Source: Candidatus Cohnella colombiensis
GTDB lineage: Bacteria; Bacillota; Bacilli; Paenibacillales; Paenibacillaceae
Reading direction: 5' to 3'
Assembly: GCA_029203125.1 (NCBI GenBank)
Contig: CP119317.1
Span: forward strand, 3,968,001 to 4,032,000
Length of the DNA: 64,000 nt
Numbering within the stretch: the first letter of the stretch is position 1; every line of letters begins with the position of its first letter. Positions 42,048 through 50,248 of the stretch are shown here, one piece after another. A program made the position numbers and the translations under genes. The notes below the pieces were generated by a model. That model made no database searches. It had not been told where the DNA came from and worked only from the letters and a program-made list of their open reading frames with translations.

Positions 42048-42707
42048 ATGGACTGGAAACCGATTTTACATCAATACAGCATGCATTTGACTCGCAATCA
42101 TTGGGATGCAGAGGATTTGACGCAGGATGCATGGTTAAAGCTAAATGAGGCAATAAGAAATAGTCCGGAGCGGTCTATTACGAAGGCTTTTCTTTATCGC
42201 ATCGTAAAAAACAGTTGGATCGATCTGCAGAGAAAGGCACGCATGACTACTGTGCCCTATGCGCAAAGCCATGAAGCGAGTTCACTTGATCCATTGCTAT
42301 CGAGCAGAGAATTGTTGGAGCAATTGGCTGAACGGCTACCTCCTAAAATGGCTGTAATCCTCTTACTCATGGATGTGTTTGACTTTACGGCCAAAGAAAC
42401 TGCGGGCTTCATAGGAATGAAAGAGGCCGCAGCTCAAGTTTATATTGGACGAGCTAGGCGGAAGCTTAGGGAGCTGGCTCAAAACCCTGTTTTAGAAAAA
42501 ACATTACCTAACCGCTCAGGCCAACCTGTAAATTTTGACGCGTTAGTGGACGCTTTTCAAAGAAGAGACCCCGATCAAATTTATAAAGCTTACATAGGAT
42601 TGAATAGAGAAGGAATTCGCCTAACGAAGCTTCAAGCATCGGGCAGCAGCCTCCATTTCACTTTCAGAGATTTTGACGGCAACTTATTTCATATCGTTTC
42701 AAAATAA
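42048..42707 (+). CDS. ECF-type sigma factor with C-terminal extension
   Basis: 219 residues from ATG 42048 (GAGGTGAAGG some 14 nt upstream, rather far). Region 2 (NHWDAEDLTQDAWLKLNEAI, FLYRIVKNSWIDLQRK) and region 4 (RLPPKMAVILLLMDVFDFTAKETAGFIGMKEAAAQVYIGRARRKL) are clear. About 60 residues follow region 4 (VNFDALVDAFQRRDPDQIYKAYIGLN...), and no anti-sigma gene is next to it. It may therefore be controlled through that extension or by the ArsR-type operon it follows (40 bp gap). Target promoters unknown. Confidence 0.85.
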   Translation: MDWKPILHQYSMHLTRNHWDAEDLTQDAWLKLNEAIRNSPERSITKAFLYRIVKNSWIDLQRKARMTTVPYAQSHEASSLDPLLSSRELLEQLAERLPPKMAVILLLMDVFDFTAKETAGFIGMKEAAAQVYIGRARRKLRELAQNPVLEKTLPNRSGQPVNFDALVDAFQRRDPDQIYKAYIGLNREGIRLTKLQASGSSLHFTFRDFDGNLFHIVSK

Positions 42708-42788
42708 TTGTGATTTAAGTGTTTGGTTACATTCTTTTATTACGTTTATATAGAAGTAAAGTAAATAACGGAAATGAGGATGGTTAAC

Positions 42789-43259
42789 ATGTCAGAAGTC
42801 CAACGGAAGTGGGAAGGTAACGCATTGAATTGTATTTGTTCCGTATATGTACCAGTGAAAAATCCATTAAAATCAGCGGAGTGGTGGCAACGGAATTTTG
42901 GATTAGAATATGCGGTCCCGTTTAACCCGGCTGAAGCGCAAGTGATTTTAAAGCTATCTGGTGGACAATGGCTACACTTGGTGGAAACCGAAGGGGAGAT
43001 CGACAATCAATTTCCCAACAAAGTAGGGTACCCCATGTTCAGATTTACCTTTGAGGTTAGAGAGATTGAACATTTGTACGATCATCTCAAGTCTAATGAA
43101 GTTCGTGTTGATGATCTTGCGGATCGGGATAGCTGTGGCATTAACTTCGTCTTCTATGATCTAGATGGCAATAAGTTCGATGTGAACGAGGTTGTTCATA
43201 TACATCGGACACCTGAAGCTGTGGAAAAGGTTAAGGCTCATTTATTTCAACATGCTTAA
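42789..43259 (+). CDS. VOC-family (glyoxalase-like) protein
   Basis: 156 residues. I chose ATG 42789 (GAGGATGG five nt upstream) over ATG 42774, which overlaps that site. A two-half vicinal-oxygen-chelate fold: CICSVYVPVKNPLKSAEWWQRNFGLEY at the start, LHLVETEGE mid-way, MFRFTFEVREIEHLYDHLKSN and FVFYDLDGNKFDVNE at the end. Metal ligands and substrate are uncertain; dioxygenases, glyoxalases and antibiotic-binding proteins share this fold. A strong terminator follows. Confidence 0.87.
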   Translation: MSEVQRKWEGNALNCICSVYVPVKNPLKSAEWWQRNFGLEYAVPFNPAEAQVILKLSGGQWLHLVETEGEIDNQFPNKVGYPMFRFTFEVREIEHLYDHLKSNEVRVDDLADRDSCGINFVFYDLDGNKFDVNEVVHIHRTPEAVEKVKAHLFQHA

Positions 43260-43305
43260 GTATGTGTGACGGAAGGTAGGTTGTTTACAATTACGCAAAT
43301 GAATG

Positions 43306-43343
43306 AAATCAAGCCAAAGCTTCCACAGCTTTGGCTTGATTTA
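43306..43343 (+). terminator. Terminator after VOC gene
   Basis: AAATCAAGCCAAAGCT (43306-43321) pairs over 16 bp with AGCTTTGGCTTGATTT (43327-43342). There is no long U-run beyond TTTA. Confidence 0.75.
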
Positions 43344-43486
43344 GGTTACGAGCGTTGTACCGGTGCAAAGTCCTCTCCGGTTTTCTGGTAGATGTATTAT
43401 AATGTAAGGTGATCATGGCGATGAATAATAACTTAATCAATTTGAATTATAGGAATTGGAAAGATATCGAGATGGAGGGCGATTTG

Positions 43487-44149
43487 ATGAAAAAGGCACT
43501 CATTGCTGGAGCAACAGGCATGGTTGGGCGGGAGTTAGTGGAGCAGTTAATCAAAGATGCGAGCTTCGATGCGGTTACCGTGCTTGTGCGTAATCGCGTA
43601 GCGGCATGGGACAATCACCCTCGCGTGGAGCAGGTGGTCGTTGACTTCGAACAGCTAGATGCATTACCCCCTGAATTATTCCGTGGGGCGTTCGTTTTTT
43701 GCACGCTGGGGACAACGATTAAGAAGGCGAAGACGAAGGACAACTTCCGTAGAGTAGATCACGACTATCCGTTAGGATTAGGGCAACTTGCAGAGCGGTA
43801 CGGTTCGGACGGAGTGCTGGTCGTAACCGCGTTGGGGGCAAATGCTAAATCGGCGGTGTTTTACAATCAGGTGAAAGGGCGGCTCGAAGCTGATTTGAAA
43901 GCTCTCAATTTATCCAAGCTGCACCTCTTCCAGCCTTCGCTGTTGCTGGGAGAACGAGAAGAGCATCGGACGGGTGAGAAGTTTGCAATGGGATTAGCGA
44001 AGTTGCTTCCCGGAGTGCTGTTTGGAAAATATAGACCGATTGCAGGACGAACAGTGGCGCAAGCGATGATCAATGTGGCGAATGGAGTCGATGCACCCGA
44101 AACGATTACATCCAATGAAATTGCTCGCATAGCGAATCGTGCGCCCTAG
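43487..44149 (+). CDS. NAD(P)H-binding oxidoreductase (YraR/HTATIP2-like)
   Basis: 220 residues from ATG 43487 (GGAGGG seven nt upstream; the frame is open from 43409). Atypical short-chain dehydrogenase: N-terminal GATGMVGRELVEQL dinucleotide motif, LFRGAFVFCTLGTTIKKAKTKDNFRRVDHDYPLGLGQLAERYG, YNQVKGRLEADLKAL (Tyr-x-x-x-Lys: YNQVK) and FQPSLLLGEREEHRTGEK. It resembles B. subtilis YraR and eukaryotic TIP30/HTATIP2; substrate unknown. Confidence 0.88.
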   Translation: MKKALIAGATGMVGRELVEQLIKDASFDAVTVLVRNRVAAWDNHPRVEQVVVDFEQLDALPPELFRGAFVFCTLGTTIKKAKTKDNFRRVDHDYPLGLGQLAERYGSDGVLVVTALGANAKSAVFYNQVKGRLEADLKALNLSKLHLFQPSLLLGEREEHRTGEKFAMGLAKLLPGVLFGKYRPIAGRTVAQAMINVANGVDAPETITSNEIARIANRAP

Positions 44150-44266
44150 TTTCAAGGATCTCAAATGAAGATAGATAGCTAGTAGACACCTATGCATAAA
44201 ATTTTACCCACTCTCATTTAATTAGAGGAAAGGAAAATTGGATGAGCGTAAGGGTGGGATAAGTCT

Positions 44267-44875
44267 ATGCCAACGAGTGCGGAGATTAGGGCGAAGGCGC
44301 GCGAAAGTTTAAGGGGTAATTGGGCATCGGCGGTACTGCATTTCTTACTGTATTATGTGATCATGATGGGTATAGGTTTCTTTGGCTTAGTCCCGGTCAT
44401 TGGATGGCTTGCAAACGTCGTCTTGTCAGGGGTGCTCTCATTCGGGTTATATTCCTTCTTTCTCGCATTATCGCGTGGTGAGCGGCCGTCGACAGAAACT
44501 TTATTCAGTGGATTTTCACGATTTATGGACACTTTTTTGCTTGGCTTGCTCATGGGTATTTTTATTTTCTTATGGTCGCTATTGCTCATAATTCCGGGGA
44601 TTATTGCTGCTTTCCGCTACTCTCAAGCGTATTACATACTCAGAGATAATCCGGGTATTGGGGCGCTTGAGGCGATCCGTCGGAGCAAAGACCTAATGGT
44701 GGGACACAAGCTTCGCTTATTTGTTCTGATACTAACTTTCATCGGATGGGCTCTGTTATGTGGTTTAACGTTTGGAATTGGCACATTGTGGCTTGCACCC
44801 TATGTGTACACCTCGCAAGCGCACTTCCATAATGATTTAATTAGTCGTTCGGCATATCCAAGGATATCTCCATGA
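44267..44875 (+). CDS. DUF975 membrane protein
   Basis: 202 residues from ATG 44267. The N-terminal SAEIRAKARESLRGNWASAVL is the DUF975 hallmark, followed by five to six membrane segments, with IIPGIIAAFRYSQAYYILRDNPGIGALEAIRRSKDLMVGHK in the middle and a C-terminal IGTLWLAPYVYTSQAHFHNDL. Function is unknown although the family is common in Firmicutes. Monocistronic as far as can be seen. Confidence 0.9.
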   Translation: MPTSAEIRAKARESLRGNWASAVLHFLLYYVIMMGIGFFGLVPVIGWLANVVLSGVLSFGLYSFFLALSRGERPSTETLFSGFSRFMDTFLLGLLMGIFIFLWSLLLIIPGIIAAFRYSQAYYILRDNPGIGALEAIRRSKDLMVGHKLRLFVLILTFIGWALLCGLTFGIGTLWLAPYVYTSQAHFHNDLISRSAYPRISP

Positions 44876-44897
44876 TCGGTCAATTAAGTGTTCGACA

Positions 44898-44926
44898 TTG
44901 ATATCGATAATGAATATCATTATTAT
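44898..44926 (+). promoter_or_regulatory. Fur-box promoter of the iron-type ABC ATPase
   Basis: -35 TTGATA (44898-44903), 17-bp spacer, -10 TATTAT (44921-44926). The spacer holds GATAATGAATATCATTATT (44906-44924), matching the 19-bp Fur consensus at 16 positions. Iron-replete Fur should block this promoter. Confidence 0.85.
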
Positions 44927-44970
44927 AAAGAGGGGATATTATTTTATTGGTGAAATGGAGATTGATGGCG

Positions 44971-45765
44971 ATGGACGCGATAGAAGCCAGCCAAGTCTGT
45001 TATTGCTTGGACGACTTTAACTTAAAGGACGTTAGCGTCTCAATTCCGAAGGGAAAGATGACTTCTATCGTCGGACCGAATGGCTCAGGCAAATCGACGT
45101 TCCTCAAAGTCGTGTCTCAGCTTGTTCGCTGCCAATCCGGGGATCTCCGTATTAATAATCAGCCGTTGCAGTGTTTTAAGAAGAAGGAGTTTGCTCAGAC
45201 GGTGACGATGCTACCACAATCGAAGGATTCGGTGCCTGATGTCACAGTGAAGGAATTTATTGCTTTCGGTCGAGCGCCGTATCAGCATCAATTTCAATTC
45301 CGTAGCTCAGGGGCGGATGAAGAGGCGATCATGTGGGCGATGGAAGCGACAGGCACGAGCAAATTTCAGGATAAAATGTATTACGCCTTGTCCGGTGGGG
45401 AGCAGCAACGTGTTCGGATTGCGATGGCACTTGCACAGAAGACGGAAATATTGCTTTTGGATGAGCCAACAACGTATCTCGATATTTCACATCAGATTGA
45501 GTTGATGGAGATGCTCCGGCACATCAATGAGCGATATCAAATCACCATTGTGATGGTGCTGCATGATCTGCATCAGGCTACGGTGTATAGCGATTATATG
45601 ATTGCGATGAAGTCGGGGGCGATTGCTCAGACGGGTGTGCCCAAGCATGTTCTAACCGCACAGTTTTTGAAAGAGGTGTACCGGATCGATGCAACGGTTC
45701 GCTTTGAGGATGGGTTTCCGATTATTATTCCTGTAAAATATACGAAGGAAGCATTGAGCGTGTAA
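44971..45765 (+). CDS. Ferric-siderophore-type ABC transporter ATP-binding protein (FecE/FhuC-like)
   Basis: 264 residues. The start is ambiguous: TTG 44947, ATG 44965 or ATG 44971 (TGGAGA nine nt upstream, my choice). Walker A GPNGSGKST, signature YALSGGEQQRVRIAMAL, Walker B ILLLDEPTTYLD and switch VMVLHDLHQA are intact. KEFIAFGRAPYQHQF is the family's typical FGRxPY loop. A Fur box precedes it, so it powers iron-siderophore or haem uptake. No permease or binding protein is adjacent, so it must serve a permease encoded elsewhere. A strong terminator follows. Confidence 0.92.
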   Translation: MDAIEASQVCYCLDDFNLKDVSVSIPKGKMTSIVGPNGSGKSTFLKVVSQLVRCQSGDLRINNQPLQCFKKKEFAQTVTMLPQSKDSVPDVTVKEFIAFGRAPYQHQFQFRSSGADEEAIMWAMEATGTSKFQDKMYYALSGGEQQRVRIAMALAQKTEILLLDEPTTYLDISHQIELMEMLRHINERYQITIVMVLHDLHQATVYSDYMIAMKSGAIAQTGVPKHVLTAQFLKEVYRIDATVRFEDGFPIIIPVKYTKEALSV

Positions 45766-45834
45766 TAGGTGCGATGACTTTGTGAAAATAAAGCAAATAT
45801 GGGCAAGTAGCAAGGCTCCTGCCCTTGCGATGAT

Positions 45835-45864
45835 AGAAGGACGCCTCGAGGCGTCCTTCTTTAT
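45835..45864 (+). terminator. Terminator of ABC ATPase gene
   Basis: AGAAGGACGCC (45835-45845) pairs with GGCGTCCTTCT (45850-45860) around TCGA, followed by TTAT. Confidence 0.85.
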
Positions 45865-45906
45865 GTTGTACCTCATTTGACCACTATCCCCTTCGCTCAG
45901 TCGAGC

Positions 45907-46036
45907 TACGCTGGAAAACCGTGAGCCTGACTTAGCCGAAACTGGCCCCGCGCACCGATTTAAGGCGGAAAAACCGCCTTAAATGCTCCAAACTCGCTCC
46001 GCATTCTAATTTAAGTCGGTAAAACCGACTTAAATG
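45907..46036 (+). repeat. 51-bp period palindromic repeat cluster C
   Basis: Hairpin ATTTAAGGCGG/CCGCCTTAAAT begins at 45958 and ATTTAAGTCGG/CCGACTTAAAT at 46009, exactly 51 bp later; the two stems differ by a compensated base pair (G-C to T-A). The linker AAACTCGCTCCGC (45990) matches AAACTGGCCCCGC (45939), again 51 bp away, so a worn first unit starts near 45907. The 450-bp gap 45766-46215 holds this, a terminator, and otherwise nothing I recognise. Confidence 0.85.
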
Positions 46037-46215
46037 CCCCCTCTATAAAGGTGTATGGATGCTGTTTGTAGAAGATAATGTAAATACGATTAAATGAACG
46101 AAATACGATTACAGATGTAACCACCTCCCCCCTTTAGCTGTTCAAAGTTCGCACAAAATGACAGGAGTGCTCGAACAATCGATGATAGGATGATAGACAG
46201 AAGGAGGTGATGCGA

Positions 46216-47076
46216 ATGGAATGGTTGAAACAGATGCAGTCCGCGCTAGACTTGATCGAGAACAGCATGGAGGAGCGTATCGGAATTGAAGAGATTGCAA
46301 GAGCGGCCACCTCGTCCCCTTTTCACTTTCAGCGAATGTTTCATATGGTAACAGGCATGACGGTGGGCGAGTATATGAGAAAGCGCAGATTAACGTTAGC
46401 AGCACAGGAGCTGGTCATGTCAAGTACGAAGGTGCTCGACGTTGCGCTTAAGTACGGTTATGATTCGCCGGAGTCCTTCGCTAAAGCATTTCGCAAGATT
46501 CATGGAATCGCACCCTCGCAAGCGCGAATGGTAGGCGTAAATTTGAAAGCATTCCCCCGCATCACTTTCCAACTCACATTGAAGGGAGATCAGGATATGA
46601 ACTATCAAATTGTAGAGAAAGAAGCGTTCATTGTTGCAGGCAAGGCGATTCAAACGACATGCGAGGATGGGCAAAATTTACGGGACATTACGAGGTTTTG
46701 GGAGGAAAGTCATCGCAATGGGTTGGTCAATCGGCTTTGCTCTGTTATTAGTGATCGGAACGTACTGGGCGTCATCACAGGTATGGAGCTAGGTGATGAA
46801 ACGTTCACATATTTGATTGCGGGTCGAACGGAAACGACAGACATTCCAGATGAATTTGTCTTGATGACGATCCCTGCTGCGAACTGGGCAATCTTCACAT
46901 CAGTTGGACCTATGCCTGGAGCGATCCAACGATTGTTCAACCGTATTTATCAAGAATGGTTTCCTGCGACTGGATATGAGCATGCGGGGACACCTGAATT
47001 AGAAGTATATCCTCCAGGGGACACAACTGCTGAAGATTATCGCTGCGAGGTTTGGATACCGATTGTGAAAAAGTAA
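46216..47076 (+). CDS. AraC-family regulator with GyrI-like effector domain
   Basis: 286 residues from ATG 46216, six nt after AAGGAGGTG. N-terminal AraC double HTH (IGIEEIARAATSSPFHFQRMFHMVTGMTVGEYMRKRR, VLDVALKYGYDSPESFAKAFRKIHGIAPSQAR), then an effector-binding domain (about residues 125-286: EKEAFIVAGKAI, FEYLIAGR-like region, PAANWAIFTSVGPMPGAIQRLFNRIYQEWFPATGYEHAGTPELEVYP). This Rob/SoxS-like layout senses hydrophobic compounds. No target gene is adjacent on either side except the VOC gene 140 bp downstream. Confidence 0.92.
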   Translation: MEWLKQMQSALDLIENSMEERIGIEEIARAATSSPFHFQRMFHMVTGMTVGEYMRKRRLTLAAQELVMSSTKVLDVALKYGYDSPESFAKAFRKIHGIAPSQARMVGVNLKAFPRITFQLTLKGDQDMNYQIVEKEAFIVAGKAIQTTCEDGQNLRDITRFWEESHRNGLVNRLCSVISDRNVLGVITGMELGDETFTYLIAGRTETTDIPDEFVLMTIPAANWAIFTSVGPMPGAIQRLFNRIYQEWFPATGYEHAGTPELEVYPPGDTTAEDYRCEVWIPIVKK

Positions 47077-47090
47077 GTCGATAAAGTAGG

Positions 47091-47125
47091 AACCTACCTG
47101 TGCTTGTTACGAGGTAGGTTTTTTG
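47091..47125 (+). terminator. Terminator of AraC-type gene
   Basis: AACCTACCT (47091-47099) pairs perfectly with AGGTAGGTT (47112-47120), followed by TTTT. Confidence 0.9.
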
Positions 47126-47222
47126 CGGCCCACAAAAGTAACGCCTGTTGCCGTAATTTATCTAAGTAATAGTTTGGTAAATAACATTAACTACATAAAA
47201 ATGAAGCGGGGGATGTTTGCGG

Positions 47223-47618
47223 ATGAGGGTTCAATTAGAGGGGATTACGGTGCTTTCAAATGATGTGCGGGGATTAGCGAGATTTTATCATGAGGTTATC
47301 GGATTTCCGATTATCGTGAATGAAGATCATTATGCAGAATTTAATAATGCTGGCGTTCGGGTTGCAATTTGTTCAAAGCCATTAATGTCGGATAACACGA
47401 ATAGCCATTTTACTTTTATTGAGGAACGGAAGGGACAGGCGTTCGAGCTTAATTTTCAATGTGCCACTCCAGAGGAAGTTATAGAAATCTACAATGAGTG
47501 GGTATTTAAAGGGGCGACTTCGATTACTGAGCCCAAGGTGATGTCGTGGGGTCACACGACGGGATTTTTTGCTGATCCAGAAGGCAACATTCATTCTATT
47601 TTTGCGATTAATCCGTAA
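47223..47618 (+). CDS. VOC-family (glyoxalase/bleomycin-resistance-like) protein
   Basis: 131 residues from ATG 47223 (GGGGGATG upstream; TTG 47217 possible). ITVLSNDVRGLARFYHEVIGFPI at the start, HFTFIEERKGQAFELNFQC mid-way and HTTGFFADPEGNIHSIFAI at the end are typical of the single-domain VOC group that binds metal with His and Glu. Substrate unknown. It follows the AraC regulator on the same strand but after a terminator, so it is probably separately transcribed. Confidence 0.88.
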   Translation: MRVQLEGITVLSNDVRGLARFYHEVIGFPIIVNEDHYAEFNNAGVRVAICSKPLMSDNTNSHFTFIEERKGQAFELNFQCATPEEVIEIYNEWVFKGATSITEPKVMSWGHTTGFFADPEGNIHSIFAINP

Positions 47619-47728
47619 TTACATCACGCATCTGATTCAACTGTAGGTTGAATACGTTCAAATCTCAAATAATACGTTATTGTTGATCGTCATCAGCCTC
47701 ATTACAATGAATGTAAAGAGAGGATGAA

Positions 47729-48565
47729 TTGCCAGTGAAAATGAACTTAGCGAGGAATATTTACCGCTATCGGAAGGAACGAGGGTTTACACAAGAGGAG
47801 CTCGCACAAAGACTCGGATTAACGTTCCAAGCCGTGTCAAAGTGGGAGAATGCACAGACGATGCCAGATATTGCGTTGCTGCCTGAGCTATCTAGAATTT
47901 TGGAAGTCAGCGTGGATAAGCTCCTGGGGTACATCTCTCAGGATAAGATAGTGTCCATATATGAAGAAGAGTATAGGTCGTCCGAATATTATTGGGGGGT
48001 CGAGCCTAACTCCGTATGCTATGAGATTCTGAAGCTCATGCCACCTGGCAAGCCGCTCAAGCTTTTGGATATAGGGTGTGGTGAAGGCAAAGACGCGGTA
48101 TTCTTTGCTAGAAATGGTTATGAGGTAACAGCCCTCGATATTTCGGATGCAGGAATCGAGAAGACGAAGAGATTAGCAGATCGAGCAGGTGTGCATGTAA
48201 ATGTGTTTAAAGCAGACATCCTGGACTACAGATTAAACTCACCTTTCGATATTTTGTTCTCTAGCGGGGTGCTACATTACATTCAGCCCGAATATCGGGA
48301 GCAAATCTTCAGCAACTATAAGCAGTATACAAATCAGCAGGGATTGCACGTTTTTAACGTGTTTGTGACGAAGCCCTTTATCGCACCGCCACCTGAGAAG
48401 GAGCCCAACGCATCGGTATGGCAATCAGGCGAATTGCTGGGGAATTATTACGATTGGCTAATTAAGGACAGTGCAGAAGTGGTGTTCGATTGTAACTCTT
48501 CCGGCATTCCGCATCAACATGCAATGTCGACAATGATCGCTCAGAAAGTGGCTGCGAGAGTGTGA
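47729..48565 (+). CDS. XRE regulator fused to SAM-dependent methyltransferase
   Basis: 278 residues from TTG 47729 (AGAGAGG five nt upstream). Residues 4-68 form an XRE helix-turn-helix (GFTQEELAQRLGLTFQAVSKWENAQTMPDIALLPELSRILEVSVDKLLGY). Residues about 75-278 are a class I methyltransferase of TehB type: motif I LLDIGCGEGKDAVFFARNG, motif II VTALDISDAGIEK, post-II FKADILDY, and FDILFSSGVLHYI. The fusion suggests a regulator whose output or sensing involves a methylatable compound (tellurite-like oxyanion or small thiol in TehB relatives). The reaction is not established here. Confidence 0.87.
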   Translation: MPVKMNLARNIYRYRKERGFTQEELAQRLGLTFQAVSKWENAQTMPDIALLPELSRILEVSVDKLLGYISQDKIVSIYEEEYRSSEYYWGVEPNSVCYEILKLMPPGKPLKLLDIGCGEGKDAVFFARNGYEVTALDISDAGIEKTKRLADRAGVHVNVFKADILDYRLNSPFDILFSSGVLHYIQPEYREQIFSNYKQYTNQQGLHVFNVFVTKPFIAPPPEKEPNASVWQSGELLGNYYDWLIKDSAEVVFDCNSSGIPHQHAMSTMIAQKVAARV

Positions 48566-48674
48566 GCTTCATAGGAAAAGTCTATTTAAATAGGGATTTA
48601 ATAGTATTTAATCAGGTTTAAAAGTATAATAGAGTAAATTATTGGATGTATTCAAAAGATAAGGGAGCGAACGG

Positions 48675-49937
48675 ATGATGATCTGGAAACGTAGTTTTGT
48701 TGTTGTATGTGCACTTTTGCTATTCATTACCGCAGTTCCTGTGTATGCAGCAACTACAAAGCAACCACAACAAGCCATCGCACTTAGCATTAATGGCAAG
48801 GCGATGCCAAAAGAATCTGCGCCAATTATGGTCAATGGAAGTCTATATGTTCCCATTAATGCACTTAGATCGCTCGGCTTCAGCGTTTCGTTAAGCGCAG
48901 ATTCGAGCACGCTAACTCTCAATAAATTTTGGAATAAGTACGTGCTTTCCTTTGGATCAATAGAGGCCATACAAGATACCGATATGAAGATCAAATTACC
49001 ACATCAACTGCTGATTAATAAAGGGATTAAATATATCTCTGTAAAAACAATCATGCTCTTGGACCCTCAAATTAGTTCAAAATGGGACAGTAAGATGAGC
49101 CAATTATTAATCGTGGATTACGGTGCAGAGCTCGAAAATGCTTTGAAAGCAGACGACCTCTCCAAGTTCGAGAGAATCTTGAAGGAGAAGCGGGTTAAGC
49201 CTGAAGCTGCGCTTGAATACGTGTTCTATCAACAGAAAAGTGCCGAGTGGGCGAAGGTAGCAATCGAGCTATCTACGAATTTATTAATACCGTATAACAA
49301 CTTTTTTGAGAAGGCAATCAATCTTAGACGGATCGATATTGTGAAGCTAATGATAGAAAGTGGCAAGGTTAATCCTACCCATGTACCGGAGACCACGTTT
49401 AAAGATTCTTATGTGGGACTTGCACATCGTCAAATTTTAACCTACACTTACGATCCTACAAGAAAGCAGCCTGTAATCAAATATAAATCAGCGCCGTCCT
49501 TTGAACTGGCCGAGATTCTCTATGAGGCGGGCTTTAGGCCATCGAATGATGATATTGTATATACGTATTCTCAAAATATTGAGGATTCATATAAGTGGTT
49601 AAATTGGATGCTCTCGCATGGGGCGGATCCGAATGGGGAGTCGTTGAAACTCGTCGAGCTAGACGTGAGTGAACATAACATCATCTTCCATCATGCATTA
49701 TCTGTACCTGATCCGACAGCGAAACAAAAGATAATTATTTCTGCATACTATATAGCTACTTGGAATCCCAATGAAGAGAATCTGAATAAGTTTGAACTGT
49801 TAGTCAGCAATTATCAAACAAGTCTTGATCCACTTACGCAAGCGCAAAAAAATCGCATGCTCTATCTAGCGAATTCAACCGGCAGAGCACAGCTCGCTAG
49901 TGTGCTTACCGAAGCGGGAGCACAAATAATGAATTAA
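48675..49937 (+). CDS. Secreted stalk-domain protein with ankyrin-like C-terminal region
   Basis: 420 residues from ATG 48675 (AAGGGAG seven nt upstream). Signal peptide about residues 1-26 (ending VYAATT). Residues 33-150 are a copper-amine-oxidase-N type stalk (INGKAMPKESAPIMVNGSLYVPINALRSLGFSVSL). The remaining ~270 residues are helical and include ankyrin-like units (RRIDIVKLMIESGKVNPTH, APSFELAEILYEAGFRPSNDD, LNWMLSHGADPNGESL, AQLASVLTEAGAQI). This unusual secreted combination would make a wall-associated protein-binding scaffold. A clear terminator follows. Confidence 0.78.
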   Translation: MMIWKRSFVVVCALLLFITAVPVYAATTKQPQQAIALSINGKAMPKESAPIMVNGSLYVPINALRSLGFSVSLSADSSTLTLNKFWNKYVLSFGSIEAIQDTDMKIKLPHQLLINKGIKYISVKTIMLLDPQISSKWDSKMSQLLIVDYGAELENALKADDLSKFERILKEKRVKPEAALEYVFYQQKSAEWAKVAIELSTNLLIPYNNFFEKAINLRRIDIVKLMIESGKVNPTHVPETTFKDSYVGLAHRQILTYTYDPTRKQPVIKYKSAPSFELAEILYEAGFRPSNDDIVYTYSQNIEDSYKWLNWMLSHGADPNGESLKLVELDVSEHNIIFHHALSVPDPTAKQKIIISAYYIATWNPNEENLNKFELLVSNYQTSLDPLTQAQKNRMLYLANSTGRAQLASVLTEAGAQIMN

Positions 49938-49945
49938 ATAGGAAC

Positions 49946-49989
49946 AAAAACAACAGGTGCGATATTAAATGTCGTACCTGTTGTTTTAA
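49946..49989 (+). terminator. Terminator of stalk/ankyrin gene
   Basis: AAAACAACAGGT pairs with ACCTGTTGTTTT around an inner CGA/TCG stem; A and T runs on both sides. Confidence 0.88.
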
Positions 49990-50066
49990 TATACGAGTAG
50001 ACGAATGTGAGCGCTATAACGGTTAATGGCCATAACAAAGAGAGGTCGCGCACAATGGAATCTTTG

Positions 50067-50193
50067 CGGACAAGAGATCCGTTGATAATGGCGTGAAGCC
50101 AGTTATTGAGAATGTTACGGACAGGAGATCTGTTAAATCTTCAGAGATGAACTCATAACGGTGTTTTTGGTGCGAATAAGGGATCAGGTGTCC
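50067..50193 (+). repeat. 51-bp period palindromic repeat cluster D
   Basis: CGGACAAGAGATCCGTT at 50067 and CGGACAGGAGATCTGTT at 50118 start 51 bp apart; an inverted copy (AAGGGATCAGGTGTCCG, about 50178-50194) follows. Each core has a short CGGA/TCCG-type dyad. It lies in the 311-bp gap 49938-50248 between convergent genes, which holds no gene. Copies are more worn than in the other clusters. Confidence 0.65.
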
Positions 50194-50248
50194 GCGAAGG
50201 ATTGAGATATTGGCTACCGCTACAAGCTAGCACCGCCTCGGCCCTATT

